From positions 248,001 through 312,000 of the forward strand of contig NZ_FODD01000002.1 of assembly GCF_900110255.1 (NCBI RefSeq): a stretch of 64,000 nt of DNA. The letters are read 5' to 3'. A model generated the notes under the pieces. The model ran no database searches. It worked only from the letters and a program-made list of their open reading frames with translations, and was not told the DNA's origin. The DNA is from Actinacidiphila rubida (GTDB lineage: Bacteria > Actinomycetota > Actinomycetes > Streptomycetales > Streptomycetaceae). This document shows positions 27,457-36,660 of the stretch, piece by piece; the stretch's first letter is position 1; every line of letters begins with the position of its first letter. The translations under genes and the position numbers were made by a program.

Positions 27457-28682
27457 CGCCCGGCCCCACCGGCCACGACGGCCCGGACGCCACCGCGGTG
27501 GCGCTCGCCCGCTCCGCCGCGCCGACGGCGCTCGCGGTCGACCGTGCGGTCGAGGAGGTGCTGGGGCTCGTCGGCGACCCGCTCGACGCGCTCGGGCGGG
27601 GCGACCGGGTCGTCATCAAACCCAACATGTTCCAGCGCCAACGGGACTTCCACACCAACGCCGACCTGCTGGTGGCGCTGGCCCGGCGCGCGGCGGCGCG
27701 CGGTGCACGGGTGTTCGTCGCGGAACGGACCAGGGCGCTCCTGGAGATCCTCCGGGACAGCCCGGTCCACCGGTACGCCGAGGTCGTCAGCTTCGACGAC
27801 CGGCCGCTGCGGATCGTGCAGATCCCCGCGGCGACGTCGCTGCGGGTGCCGATCGCGGTCCCCGACCTCGTCACGGACTGCGATCTCTTCGTCGGGGCAC
27901 CGCAGTTGCGCACGCATTCCAGCGTGGTCTTCACCAACGCCATGAAGAACCTCGTCGGGCTGCTGCCGGGATTCACCACCCGCATCGTGCACATGGCAGG
28001 CGTGGAGGAGAGCATCGTGGACCTCAATCTGCTGCGGCCGCAGCACCTGGTGGTCAGCGACGCGACGACGGTCATCGAGGGCAACTACCCGATGGCCGGC
28101 CGGAGCAGGAGGGTCGGCGTGGTGGCCGCCTCGCGCAACGCGGTGGCCCTGGACACGGTGACGGCGGCCATGGCCGGGATCGACCCGTCGGAACTGGCCT
28201 ACCTCCAGGACGCCGGGAGGCGGGGACTCGGCCCGGCGGACCTGGGGTCCCTCGCGATCCGCGGGGAGGAACTCGCCGACGTCTCCTTCCGGATCGAACG
28301 GGGTCCGGTGGACCTGACTCCGCCGCGGGCGGGCATCCACGTCCACGCGGAGACCGCCTGCCCGGACTGCCGGCGCTGGATCGCCGCGGCACTGGGCCGC
28401 CTTCGGTCCGAACTGCTGGCGTACGAAGGGGAGATGACGATCATCTCCGGCCCCAGGACGGAACTTCCGGCACTGCGAGGCGCGGTGGTGCTCGTCGGCA
28501 ACGCGACCTACGAGCACCGCGAGGCCGGGGTGTACCTGGAGGGCTGCCCGCCGCGGGCCATCCAGGTCGCCGGGTTCCGCCAGGCCATGGGCCTGCCCGC
28601 GTCGGAGGCGGAACTCAGCCAGTCCCGCCTGCCGGTGGCGGGCGTCGATCCCGCGTGGCCCCGGCTGGAGGAGTGTGTCTGA
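27453..28682 (+). CDS. DUF362 family protein
   Basis: This 409-residue DUF362 protein has VVIKPNMF (residues 53-60), THSSVVFTNAMKNLVGLLPG (154-173), CPDCRRW (303-309) and GCPPRAIQVAGF (364-375). Its function is not established. The ordered layout of a KPN loop, a His-rich loop and a KN-x-x-GxxPG loop recalls LarA, the nickel-pincer racemase, in which corresponding loops hold the cofactor. With larBCE opposite and no larA present, it is the best candidate user of the cofactor here. Relatives often carry ferredoxin-type Cys clusters; only CPDC and one further Cys remain, too few for a standard cluster. It starts at a GTG that overlaps the upstream stop. Confidence 0.8.
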   Translation: MTPGPTGHDGPDATAVALARSAAPTALAVDRAVEEVLGLVGDPLDALGRGDRVVIKPNMFQRQRDFHTNADLLVALARRAAARGARVFVAERTRALLEILRDSPVHRYAEVVSFDDRPLRIVQIPAATSLRVPIAVPDLVTDCDLFVGAPQLRTHSSVVFTNAMKNLVGLLPGFTTRIVHMAGVEESIVDLNLLRPQHLVVSDATTVIEGNYPMAGRSRRVGVVAASRNAVALDTVTAAMAGIDPSELAYLQDAGRRGLGPADLGSLAIRGEELADVSFRIERGPVDLTPPRAGIHVHAETACPDCRRWIAAALGRLRSELLAYEGEMTIISGPRTELPALRGAVVLVGNATYEHREAGVYLEGCPPRAIQVAGFRQAMGLPASEAELSQSRLPVAGVDPAWPRLEECV

Positions 28683-28693
28683 ACGTGCGGGCG

Positions 28694-28736
28694 CCGGGTG
28701 AGTACGGGGGACGTCGTTCCCCCCGAACTCACCCGG
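28694..28736 (+). terminator. Terminator after the cyclase-DUF362 operon
   Basis: CCGGGTGAGT (28694-28703) pairs with ACTCACCCGG (28727-28736), followed inward by one mismatch and CGGGGG with CCCCCG. It lies 12 bases after the DUF362 stop. Confidence 0.75.
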
Positions 28737-28853
28737 CTCCGCGCCGTTCCCGCCGCCGTACTGGCAGCCGGTAACGCGGCGGGAACCCATCGGGAAAGGC
28801 GGTGTCCAGCATCAGTGGTGTCAACAGCGACCACCACGCGAAAGGCAACCGCC

Positions 28854-29006
28854 ATGGGACGCAAGCTGGCAGGACTGGCCGGAATCATCGTCGCGGTGCT
28901 GGCCTTCGGGCTCACGGCCACCGGCACGGCGGGACACGCGCCGGCCTCCTCCCCCGCCCACCACGCACTGGCCGAGGGCAAGGGCCCGACCTCCACCGGT
29001 TCGTAG
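28854..29006 (+). CDS. 50-residue secreted-type small peptide
   Basis: This small protein starts with MGRK, then about 20 hydrophobic residues (LAGLAGIIVAVLAFGLTATG) and a short polar tail rich in Ala, His, Ser and Thr. The plan is that of a signal peptide with a mature part of about 25 residues, or a single-span membrane peptide. There are no Cys residues. AAAGG lies eight bases before the ATG. It sits upstream of, and in the same direction as, an atypical LuxR regulator, so a signalling role is possible but unproven. Confidence 0.6.
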   Translation: MGRKLAGLAGIIVAVLAFGLTATGTAGHAPASSPAHHALAEGKGPTSTGS

Positions 29007-29362
29007 GCCCGGCGCGAGGGATCCCGCCGGCCCAGTGGCCCCTGGCACGCACGACCGCCCGGGCGACCGCCGCGGACGCGGCGCCACCGGAAGGGTCCCG
29101 GCCGCCGGAACGCCCGACGGATCCGGCCGCGGGAACGCCCGCCGGATCGCAGCCGCCGGAACAGCACAGCGCACCACGCGACGACGCGCCACAGCGCGAG
29201 CGACCGCGGCACGCACCACCGAACCGCCGCCCGGGAAGCACGACGACGCCCCGGGGGCGGCGCGCGGAGCCGGTACTCACACCGGACCGGCCGCGTACCG
29301 AGCCCTGGAGGACGAACCGCCGCCAGGCGCCGGCCAGCACCTACGCCCGACTTGGAGAAGCC
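29007..29362. other. Gap between small peptide and LuxR gene
   Basis: These 356 bases stay open in the LuxR frame but show no credible start or family match. A near-direct repeat GGAACGCCCG(A/C)CGGATC occurs twice at about 29108-29150. It probably holds the promoter of the LuxR gene. Confidence 0.4.
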
Positions 29363-29974
29363 ATGCCTCAACCCACGGTCGTCGTCATCGCTGACGATCC
29401 CATCGTCAAAGAAGGCACGGACGCCTACCTCAGCCGAGTCGACGGGTTGCGCCTCAGCCCGATCGACGACCTGCCGAGCGCCGACGTCCTGCTCCTCCTC
29501 ACCACGCGCATCACCGAGAGCACCCTGACGCTGCTCCGCAACGCCGCGACCGTCAACCGCAACCGCGGCCGGCGCGTGGTGCTGGTGGTCAACGAGATCA
29601 GCGAGCGGGAGCTGGTCCGCGCCGTCGAGCTGGGCCTGACGCACCTGCTGCTGCGCCCGGACAGCACGTACGAGCGGATCGTCGAAGCGGTCTGCCACCC
29701 CGGCGACTGCGTGCTGCCCACCTCGGCGATCAGGCTGCTGGCCGAGCACGTCAAGCAGGTGAACTCCACCGGGCCCCAGTCGCACGGTCTCTCGCACCGC
29801 GACATCGAGATCCTCAGGATGATCTCGGACGGCGCCAGGACGGCGGAGATCGCGGCGAAGCTGAGCTACTCGGAGCGGACCATCAAGAACGTCCTGCAGG
29901 CCCTCATGAAGCGGCTCAGGGTCCGCAACCGGGCGCACGCCGTCTCGTGGGCGATGCGCGCCGGCCTCATCTGA
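29363..29974 (+). CDS. LuxR-family regulator with degenerate receiver domain
   Basis: This 203-residue protein has the NarL/FixJ plan. The N-terminus (VVVIADDPIVKEG) keeps acidic residues, but the strand that should end in the phospho-acceptor Asp reads DVLLLLTT, so phosphorylation is unlikely. The C-terminal LuxR helix-turn-helix is intact (LSHRDIEILRMISDGARTAEIAAKLSYSERTIKNVLQALMKRL). GGAG lies five bases before the ATG. No sensor kinase is adjacent. It is probably an orphan regulator controlled by ligand or protein binding, possibly linked to the upstream small peptide. Confidence 0.85.
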   Translation: MPQPTVVVIADDPIVKEGTDAYLSRVDGLRLSPIDDLPSADVLLLLTTRITESTLTLLRNAATVNRNRGRRVVLVVNEISERELVRAVELGLTHLLLRPDSTYERIVEAVCHPGDCVLPTSAIRLLAEHVKQVNSTGPQSHGLSHRDIEILRMISDGARTAEIAAKLSYSERTIKNVLQALMKRLRVRNRAHAVSWAMRAGLI

Positions 29975-30020
29975 CGGGCCGTCCGCCGGGCCCGTCGGTC
30001 CCACCGAGCCCCGGCCGGGC

Positions 30021-30458
30021 TCACCCGGAGGACCGGTCCTCCGGCACGTCGTGCAGCACGGGGGCGTAGGAGATGCCCACGATCAGGCCGTCCGCCGTGA
30101 GGAGCCGGGCCACCGTCTGGCCCCACGGCTCGGTACGCGCCGCGTGCACCAACGCGAAGCCCGCTCCGCTCAGTTCGTCACCGGCCGCCGCGACGGCCTC
30201 CGGGCTCGCCACCTCGAACTCGATCGACGCCTGCGGCACCACCCGGTCGGCGGGCCACTCGGCCGTGCCGAAGCACGCCTGCGCCGCCTCCGACAGCGGC
30301 CACAGGCCGAAGTGCCTGCTGCCGGGGACGTTCCCGCTGGAGTAGTAGCCGTCGCCCTCCCCTTCCAGCGGGAGGCCGAGCGCGTCGATGAACAGCGCGC
30401 GGCTCAGCGGCGGGTCGGCGACGACCGCTGCCACGCTCGTGATGAAGAGAACGTCCAT
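30021..30458 (-). CDS. VOC (glyoxalase/bleomycin-resistance fold) protein
   Basis: This 145-residue protein of the vicinal-oxygen-chelate superfamily contains SRALFIDALGLPLEGEGDGYYSS in the first half and a second module with GDELSGAGFALVHAARTEPWGQTVARLLTADGLIVGISYAP. Such proteins are often small-molecule binding or resistance proteins. No specific substrate can be named. It converges on the LuxR gene 46 bases away. A 20-bp perfect palindrome (30025-30044) within its last codons may act as a bidirectional hairpin. Confidence 0.8.
   Translation of the reverse strand: MDVLFITSVAAVVADPPLSRALFIDALGLPLEGEGDGYYSSGNVPGSRHFGLWPLSEAAQACFGTAEWPADRVVPQASIEFEVASPEAVAAAGDELSGAGFALVHAARTEPWGQTVARLLTADGLIVGISYAPVLHDVPEDRSSG
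30025..30044. terminator. 20-bp palindrome at the end of the VOC gene
   Basis: CCGGAGGACCGGTCCTCCGG is a perfect palindrome between the convergent LuxR and VOC genes. It overlaps VOC codons, so it may serve as the terminator of the LuxR transcript or be chance. Confidence 0.4.
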
Positions 30459-30698
30459 GCCGGTCGGGGCCCTCCCTGCTGCGATGCGGCCGCGGACCGC
30501 GGACGGCGGCTTCGTCCGCGCCGCGTCCGGCCGGTCCCCGCAACCTATCCACCCGCCCCGGGACGGCCTGGGCACGCGGGCCGACACCCGCCGCGCGTCA
30601 CCCGATCGGTCCGCGCCGGCCGGCCGCCGCCTGCCGTACGGGCCCTGACCTGACAAACCCGTTGTCCGCACTCCGCTGCGTCCGGCATGATCCGCGGG

Positions 30699-31262
30699 AT
30701 GGACACGTATCTGGAGACCGAGCGCCTGACCCTGCGCCGCTTCACGGCCGACGACGCGGACCTGCTGATCGAGCTGGACAGCGACCCGGCGGTGATGCGC
30801 TACCTGACCGGGGGCGAGGCGACCGCCCCGGAGATCGTCCGCGAAGGCCACCTGCCGTACATCATCGCCGGTTACGAGCGGTGGGACGGCGAGCTCGGGC
30901 TGTTCGCCGCGTACGAGCGGGACGGCGGAGCGTTCATCGGGTGGTTCTGCCTGCGTCCCGAAACGGACGGCCCCCGGGAGGAGGCCGAACTCGGTTACCG
31001 GCTGCGGCAGTCGTCCTGGGGCAGGGGCTACGCCACCGAAGGCTCGAAGGCCCTGCTGCACAAGGGGTTCACCGGCCTCGGCGTGCGCCTGGTCTGGGGC
31101 GAGACGATGACCGTGAACGACGGCTCGCGCAAGGTCATGGAAAAGCTGGGCATGACCCTCGTGGGCACCCTCCCCACTCCCCCGGACATGGAGCAGGTCG
31201 AGGGCTCCGAGCACGGGGGCGTGCGGTACGAACTCACGAAGGAGCAGTGGGCGCAGCGTTGA
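30699..31262 (+). CDS. GNAT-family N-acetyltransferase
   Basis: This 187-residue acetyltransferase of the RimJ-like group has LETERLTLRRF at the N-terminus, the acetyl-CoA loop RQSSWGRGYATEGS, and the late NDGSRKVMEKLGM. The acceptor is unknown. I start at the ATG at 30699, because family members begin close to ETERL; an ATG at 30687 is possible. It is divergent from the VOC gene across 240 bases that hold both promoters. Confidence 0.85.
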   Translation: MDTYLETERLTLRRFTADDADLLIELDSDPAVMRYLTGGEATAPEIVREGHLPYIIAGYERWDGELGLFAAYERDGGAFIGWFCLRPETDGPREEAELGYRLRQSSWGRGYATEGSKALLHKGFTGLGVRLVWGETMTVNDGSRKVMEKLGMTLVGTLPTPPDMEQVEGSEHGGVRYELTKEQWAQR

Positions 31263-31313
31263 GTCGCGCCGGACGGTGCTGACGTGAACGTGCCGCCGGC
31301 CGGGCGGCTGCGA

Positions 31314-31619
31314 TCAGGCCCGCAGCGGGGGTTCGCCGTCGAGGAGCTCGCCGTCGAGAGGCTCGTCGAGGTCCGGCGGATCGGGGTTCCAGCGGTACTG
31401 GATGTCGTCGTTCTTCAGCAGGACGCCCGCCTTGACCATGCTCTCCAGGATCTCGTCCACCATGATGCCGAGCGGGAATCCGTCGATCCAGAAGTGGCCC
31501 TTCATGGATCCGAAACCGCGATCGGGCGGGATCGCCCCGAGGAACCTGCCCAGCCGGTATCCGGCCTGGTCGAAGTCCGTCCATTCAGCCAGAATCTCCG
31601 GCAGCCCCGCGGATTCCAT
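31314..31619 (-). CDS. Hypothetical protein, 101 residues
   Basis: A small acidic soluble protein (ILAEWTDFDQAGYRLGRFLGA, GHFWIDGFPLGIMVDEILESMVKAG, NDDIQYRWNPDPPDLDEP). It has no signal or membrane segment and no family I recognise. Codon bias and conserved-looking hydrophobic pattern support coding. The start is the ATG at 31619 with a G-rich but weak ribosome site. Confidence 0.65.
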   Translation of the reverse strand: MESAGLPEILAEWTDFDQAGYRLGRFLGAIPPDRGFGSMKGHFWIDGFPLGIMVDEILESMVKAGVLLKNDDIQYRWNPDPPDLDEPLDGELLDGEPPLRA

Positions 31620-31753
31620 GTCCCCCCGTTCCGCTCCTCGCCGGACCGGCATCCGGCTCTCACCGCCATCGTAGGGCCGCCCGGCACGGGGTCCTCGCTC
31701 GATCCGGAGCCGAGCCTCCGCAGGAGATGAGGCGTGAGGATCGAGCGGCGTGT

Positions 31754-31777
31754 GCGTCTGAACAAGTGGACGGGATT
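31754..31777 (+). promoter_or_regulatory. Possible SigB-type promoter of csbD
   Basis: GCGT-N14-GGGATT partly fits the streptomycete stress-sigma pattern (GNNT, 14-16 bases, GGGTAY). It lies about 90 bases before the csbD-like start. CsbD genes are commonly stress-sigma controlled, which is the main reason to look; the match is weak. Confidence 0.3.
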
Positions 31778-31865
31778 ACCCGGCCCGCTTGCGGACAGGC
31801 GTCGTGGAGCAGGGACGGCCCTCCGTGAGCGGGTGTCCTCAGCCGGAAGATCAAGGAGTTGCCTG

Positions 31866-32051
31866 ATGAGCGCCAGCGACAAGGCCCATGCCAAGACCGA
31901 CCAGGTCAAGGGGAAGGCGAAGGAGACCGCCGGCCACGCGGTCGGCAACGAGCGCCTGGAAGCCGAGGGGCGGGCGGACCAGGCCAAGGGTGATGCCCGA
32001 GAGGCGGGCGAGAAGATCAAGGACGCCGCCAAGGACGTGCTGGGCGACTGA
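31866..32051 (+). CDS. CsbD-like stress protein
   Basis: This 61-residue, highly charged protein has the repeated amphipathic pattern of the CsbD family (KTDQVKGKAKETAGHAVGNE and GRADQAKGDAREAGEKIKDA). Members accumulate under general stress; their molecular role is unclear. AAGGAG lies seven bases before the ATG, and a terminator follows. Confidence 0.9.
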   Translation: MSASDKAHAKTDQVKGKAKETAGHAVGNERLEAEGRADQAKGDAREAGEKIKDAAKDVLGD

Positions 32052-32073
32052 CCGGCACGGTCAGCAGTGTGGG

Positions 32074-32104
32074 GCGGCCCGTCGCGATCAGCGCGACGGG
32101 CCGC
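32074..32104. terminator. Bidirectional terminator between csbD and mmsA/iolA
   Basis: A 13-bp perfect stem (32074-32086 with 32092-32104) with a five-base loop lies between two converging genes. Confidence 0.8.
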
Positions 32105-32156
32105 CGCACGCGTACGCCGCGTGACGGTGCCGTACCAGGCGGTGCCGGCGCGGCCG

Positions 32157-33656
<1,500 letters not shown>

Positions 33657-33700
33657 GGCAGGCTCCTTCGATGGTGGTGCGGACGGGACGGAGCGCCGGG

Positions 33701-35701
33701 TCAGTGCCCGGCGGCCTTCCCTTCGTGCGGTGGGGTACGCTCCCCCTCGCCCGCCGGCTGTGCGGGGGCGAGGTACGGGCGCTGGGCGGCCTTGTGCCGG
33801 ACGTACTCCTCGTGCGCGGCCCGGGTGGACGTGAGGGTGGCGGTCTGGCTGACCGGGACGTCCCACCAGCTCGCACTGTCGGGCGCGGGCACCAGCGGGT
33901 CGGTCTCGACGTGGATGACGACGGGTCCGCCGTCGGCCGGCCACGCCTTCGCCTCGGCGACGGCGGCCGCCAGCTCGTCGCGGGAGTGCACCTCGATCAC
34001 GTGCGCGCCCAGGCTGCGGGCGTTGGCGGCGAGGTCGGTCGGCAGGTGGGGCCCGTCGAGGCGGCCGCCGGCGCCGCGGTAGCGGTACTGCGTGCCGAAC
34101 CGCTGGGAGCCCAGGGACTCCGAGAGCGAACCGATGGAGTGGAAGCCGTTGTTCTGCACCAGGACGACGACGATCTTGACGCGTTCCTGGACGGCGGTGG
34201 CGAGTTCCGTCGGCATCATCAGGTAGCCGCCGTCGCCGACCATCGCGAACACGTCGCGGGTGCCGTCGGCGAGCCGGGCACCGATCGCGCCGGGGATCTC
34301 GTAGCCCATGCAGGAGTAGCCGTACTCCACGTGGTAGCCCTTGCGGTCCCGGACCCGCCACAGCTTGTGCAGGTCGCCGGGCATCGAGCCGGCCGCGCAC
34401 AGCACGACGTCGCGCGGGTCGGACAGCTCGTTGACGCAGCCCAGCACGGCGGACTGGGTGAGGACGCCCTCGGCGAGGCGGTCGGTGACGGAGGCGTCCG
34501 GGTGGTACGCCGCCTCCACGACCGCGTCCCACTCGGTCCGCAGCCGCGTCTGCTCCTGCTCGTGGTCCTCCGGCACGCGGTGGCCGGCCAGGGCCGCGGT
34601 CAGCGCGGTCAGGGCCTCGCGGGCGTCGGCCACGAGTGCCAGACCCGCCTGCTTGCCCGCGTCGAAGGCGGCCACGTTGATGTTGACGAACCGCACGCCC
34701 GGCTGCTGGAAGGCCGTGCGGGACGCGGTGGTGAAGTCGCTCCAGCGGGTGCCGACGCCGATGACGAGATCGGCCTCGCGGGCCAGGGCGTTGGCCGCGG
34801 TGGTCCCGGTGGAACCGACCGCGCCCATCAGGCGCGGATGGCCGTGCGGCAGGGAGCCCTTGCCGGCCTGCGTCTCGCCGACGGGGATGCCGGTCGCCTC
34901 GGCGAAGGCCCGCAGCGCGTCCTCGGCGCCGGAGTAGTGGACGCCGCCGCCCGCCACGAGCATCGGGCGCCGGGCGGCGCGCACCAGGTCCGCCGCGTCC
35001 TGGACGCGGGCGGTCTCGGCGGGCGGGCGGGCGATGTGCCAGGTGCGGGGGGCGAACAGCTCCACCGGCCAGTCGTGCGCCTCGGCCTGCACGTCCTGCG
35101 GCAGCGAGATCGTGGCGGCGCCGGTCTCGGCGGGGTCGGTGAGCACCCGCATGGCGCCCAGCAGCGCGCCCGGCAGCTGCTCGGGCCGGCTCACCCGGTC
35201 GAAGAACCGCGACAGGGGGCGGAAGGCGTCGTTGACGCTGAGGTCGGCCGCGTGCGGCTGCTCCAGCTCCTGGAGGACGGGGGCGCTCACGCGGGTGGCG
35301 AAGGTGTCCGAGGGGAGCAGCAGCACCGGGATGCGGTTGACGGTGGCCAGGGCCGCGCCGGTGAGCATGTTGGTGGAGCCGGGCCCGATGGAGGCGGTGC
35401 ACGCCCAGGCCTGCAGCCGGTCCCGCTGGCGGGAGTAGGCGACGGAGGTGTGCACCATCGCCTGCTCGTTGCGGGCGAGGACGTACGGCAGCGGTGAGTG
35501 TCCGGCCGCGGCCAGGCTCTCCTGCTCGAGCTGGAGCAGTGCCTGCCCGAAGCCGGCCACGTTGCCGTGGCCGAAGATCCCGAAGACTCCGGCGAAGAAC
35601 CGGTGGCGTTCGCCGTCCCGTTCCGACCACTGGGCGGCCAGGAACCGGGCCGTCGCCTGGGCCACCGTGAGCCGCACCGTCGCGGCCTGCTGCGTGCTCA
35701 T
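33701..35701 (-). CDS. iolD: Trihydroxycyclohexanedione hydrolase (IolD)
   Basis: This 666-residue thiamine-diphosphate enzyme opens the ring of 3D-(3,5/4)-trihydroxycyclohexane-1,2-dione in myo-inositol breakdown. It has the acetolactate-synthase-like three-domain plan, with FGIFGHGNVAGFGQAL near the N-terminus, ACTASIGPGSTNMLTGAA, a central VGVGTRWSDFTTAS, and the cofactor motif MVGDGGYLMMPTELATA in the C-terminal third. Its start overlaps the iolB stop (ATGA). Confidence 0.95.
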   Translation of the reverse strand: MSTQQAATVRLTVAQATARFLAAQWSERDGERHRFFAGVFGIFGHGNVAGFGQALLQLEQESLAAAGHSPLPYVLARNEQAMVHTSVAYSRQRDRLQAWACTASIGPGSTNMLTGAALATVNRIPVLLLPSDTFATRVSAPVLQELEQPHAADLSVNDAFRPLSRFFDRVSRPEQLPGALLGAMRVLTDPAETGAATISLPQDVQAEAHDWPVELFAPRTWHIARPPAETARVQDAADLVRAARRPMLVAGGGVHYSGAEDALRAFAEATGIPVGETQAGKGSLPHGHPRLMGAVGSTGTTAANALAREADLVIGVGTRWSDFTTASRTAFQQPGVRFVNINVAAFDAGKQAGLALVADAREALTALTAALAGHRVPEDHEQEQTRLRTEWDAVVEAAYHPDASVTDRLAEGVLTQSAVLGCVNELSDPRDVVLCAAGSMPGDLHKLWRVRDRKGYHVEYGYSCMGYEIPGAIGARLADGTRDVFAMVGDGGYLMMPTELATAVQERVKIVVVLVQNNGFHSIGSLSESLGSQRFGTQYRYRGAGGRLDGPHLPTDLAANARSLGAHVIEVHSRDELAAAVAEAKAWPADGGPVVIHVETDPLVPAPDSASWWDVPVSQTATLTSTRAAHEEYVRHKAAQRPYLAPAQPAGEGERTPPHEGKAAGH

Positions 35702-36660
35702 TCGGTCTCCTTCGTCGCCGGGGCCGCGGCCGGTCCGGGCCGCGTTCCCGCCGGGTCGGCGAGCGGCAGCCGGGGGTCGAACGGCTGGTCCGGCCAGGTC
35801 TCGCGGACCCAGGCGTGAGCGGGGTCGTCGCAGATCAGCCAGGCCCGTTCGGGACCGGGGCCGGCCATGACGTTGAGGTAGTAGAGGTGGGCGTCGGCCG
35901 CGGCCATCGAGGGCCCGTGCCAGCCGTGCGGCACGAGCACGGCGTCGCCGGTGCGCACCTCGGCGAGCACGTCGATCGGCCGGTCCGCGCGGGAGGCGTA
36001 GACCCGCTGGTAGCCGACCGGGTCGGTGCAGCGCGCGTCGGTGCCCTGGGTCTCGAAGTAGTAGATCTCCTCCAGGGCGGTCTCCTCGCCCGGGCGTTCC
36101 GCGTCGTGCTTGTGGGGCGGCCAGGAGCTCCAGTTGCCGGCCGGGGTGACGACCTCGCAGGCGATGACGGACTCGGCGTCGAGCACCGCGGGCGTGCCGA
36201 AGTTGCGGACCTCGCGCGAGGCGCCGCCGGCGCCGCGCCGCTCGACGGGCACGGCCGCGGCGGGGACGCGGTGGACGGCGCGGCCGGTGCTGCCCGGTGC
36301 GAGGGCGCCGGCGACGGCCACGCGCGCGGGGGCGCCGCCGGCCGCGCGGAGGGTGAGGCGCGCACCGGCGGGTACGTATGCGACGTCGGTGGGTCCGGCG
36401 AAGACGTCCGCCCGCCCGTCGAGCCCGATCCGGTGGGCCTGTCCGCCGGCCGTCTCGGCGGTGACGTGCACGGCGCCGGACAGCGGGACGACCAGGTGCT
36501 CGAAGGCGTCCGCGGCGAGGGTGCGGGTCTCGTCACCGGCCAGCCGGGCGGTGTGCAGGCTGGTGTGCTGCCAGCCGGGGTGGGCGTCGGTGACGGCGAG
36601 GTCCCAGCCGCCGGCACCGGCGGTGCCGTGCGGCAGGACCCAGCGGGGGTCGTCGGTCAC
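35698..36660 (-). CDS. iolB: 5-Deoxy-glucuronate isomerase (IolB)
   Basis: This 320-residue double cupin isomerises 5-deoxyglucuronate to 2-deoxy-5-keto-gluconate. The metal-binding region is visible as SSWPPHKHDAERPGEETALEEIYYF and VPHGWHGPSMAAADAHLYYLNVMAGP. The start is the GTG at 36660, which overlaps the stop of the upstream aldolase-like gene by four bases. Confidence 0.94.
   Translation of the reverse strand: MTDDPRWVLPHGTAGAGGWDLAVTDAHPGWQHTSLHTARLAGDETRTLAADAFEHLVVPLSGAVHVTAETAGGQAHRIGLDGRADVFAGPTDVAYVPAGARLTLRAAGGAPARVAVAGALAPGSTGRAVHRVPAAAVPVERRGAGGASREVRNFGTPAVLDAESVIACEVVTPAGNWSSWPPHKHDAERPGEETALEEIYYFETQGTDARCTDPVGYQRVYASRADRPIDVLAEVRTGDAVLVPHGWHGPSMAAADAHLYYLNVMAGPGPERAWLICDDPAHAWVRETWPDQPFDPRLPLADPAGTRPGPAAAPATKETE

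Noticed and set aside
20259-28682. A LarA lactate racemase in the lar region
   Set aside because: No protein with the full LarA signature is present; DUF362 is only a loop-level resemblance.
28802-29362. Upstream extension of the LuxR frame to 28802
   Set aside because: It would pass through the small-peptide gene in another frame and lacks a ribosome site. The ATG at 29363 has GGAG at proper spacing and fits the family.
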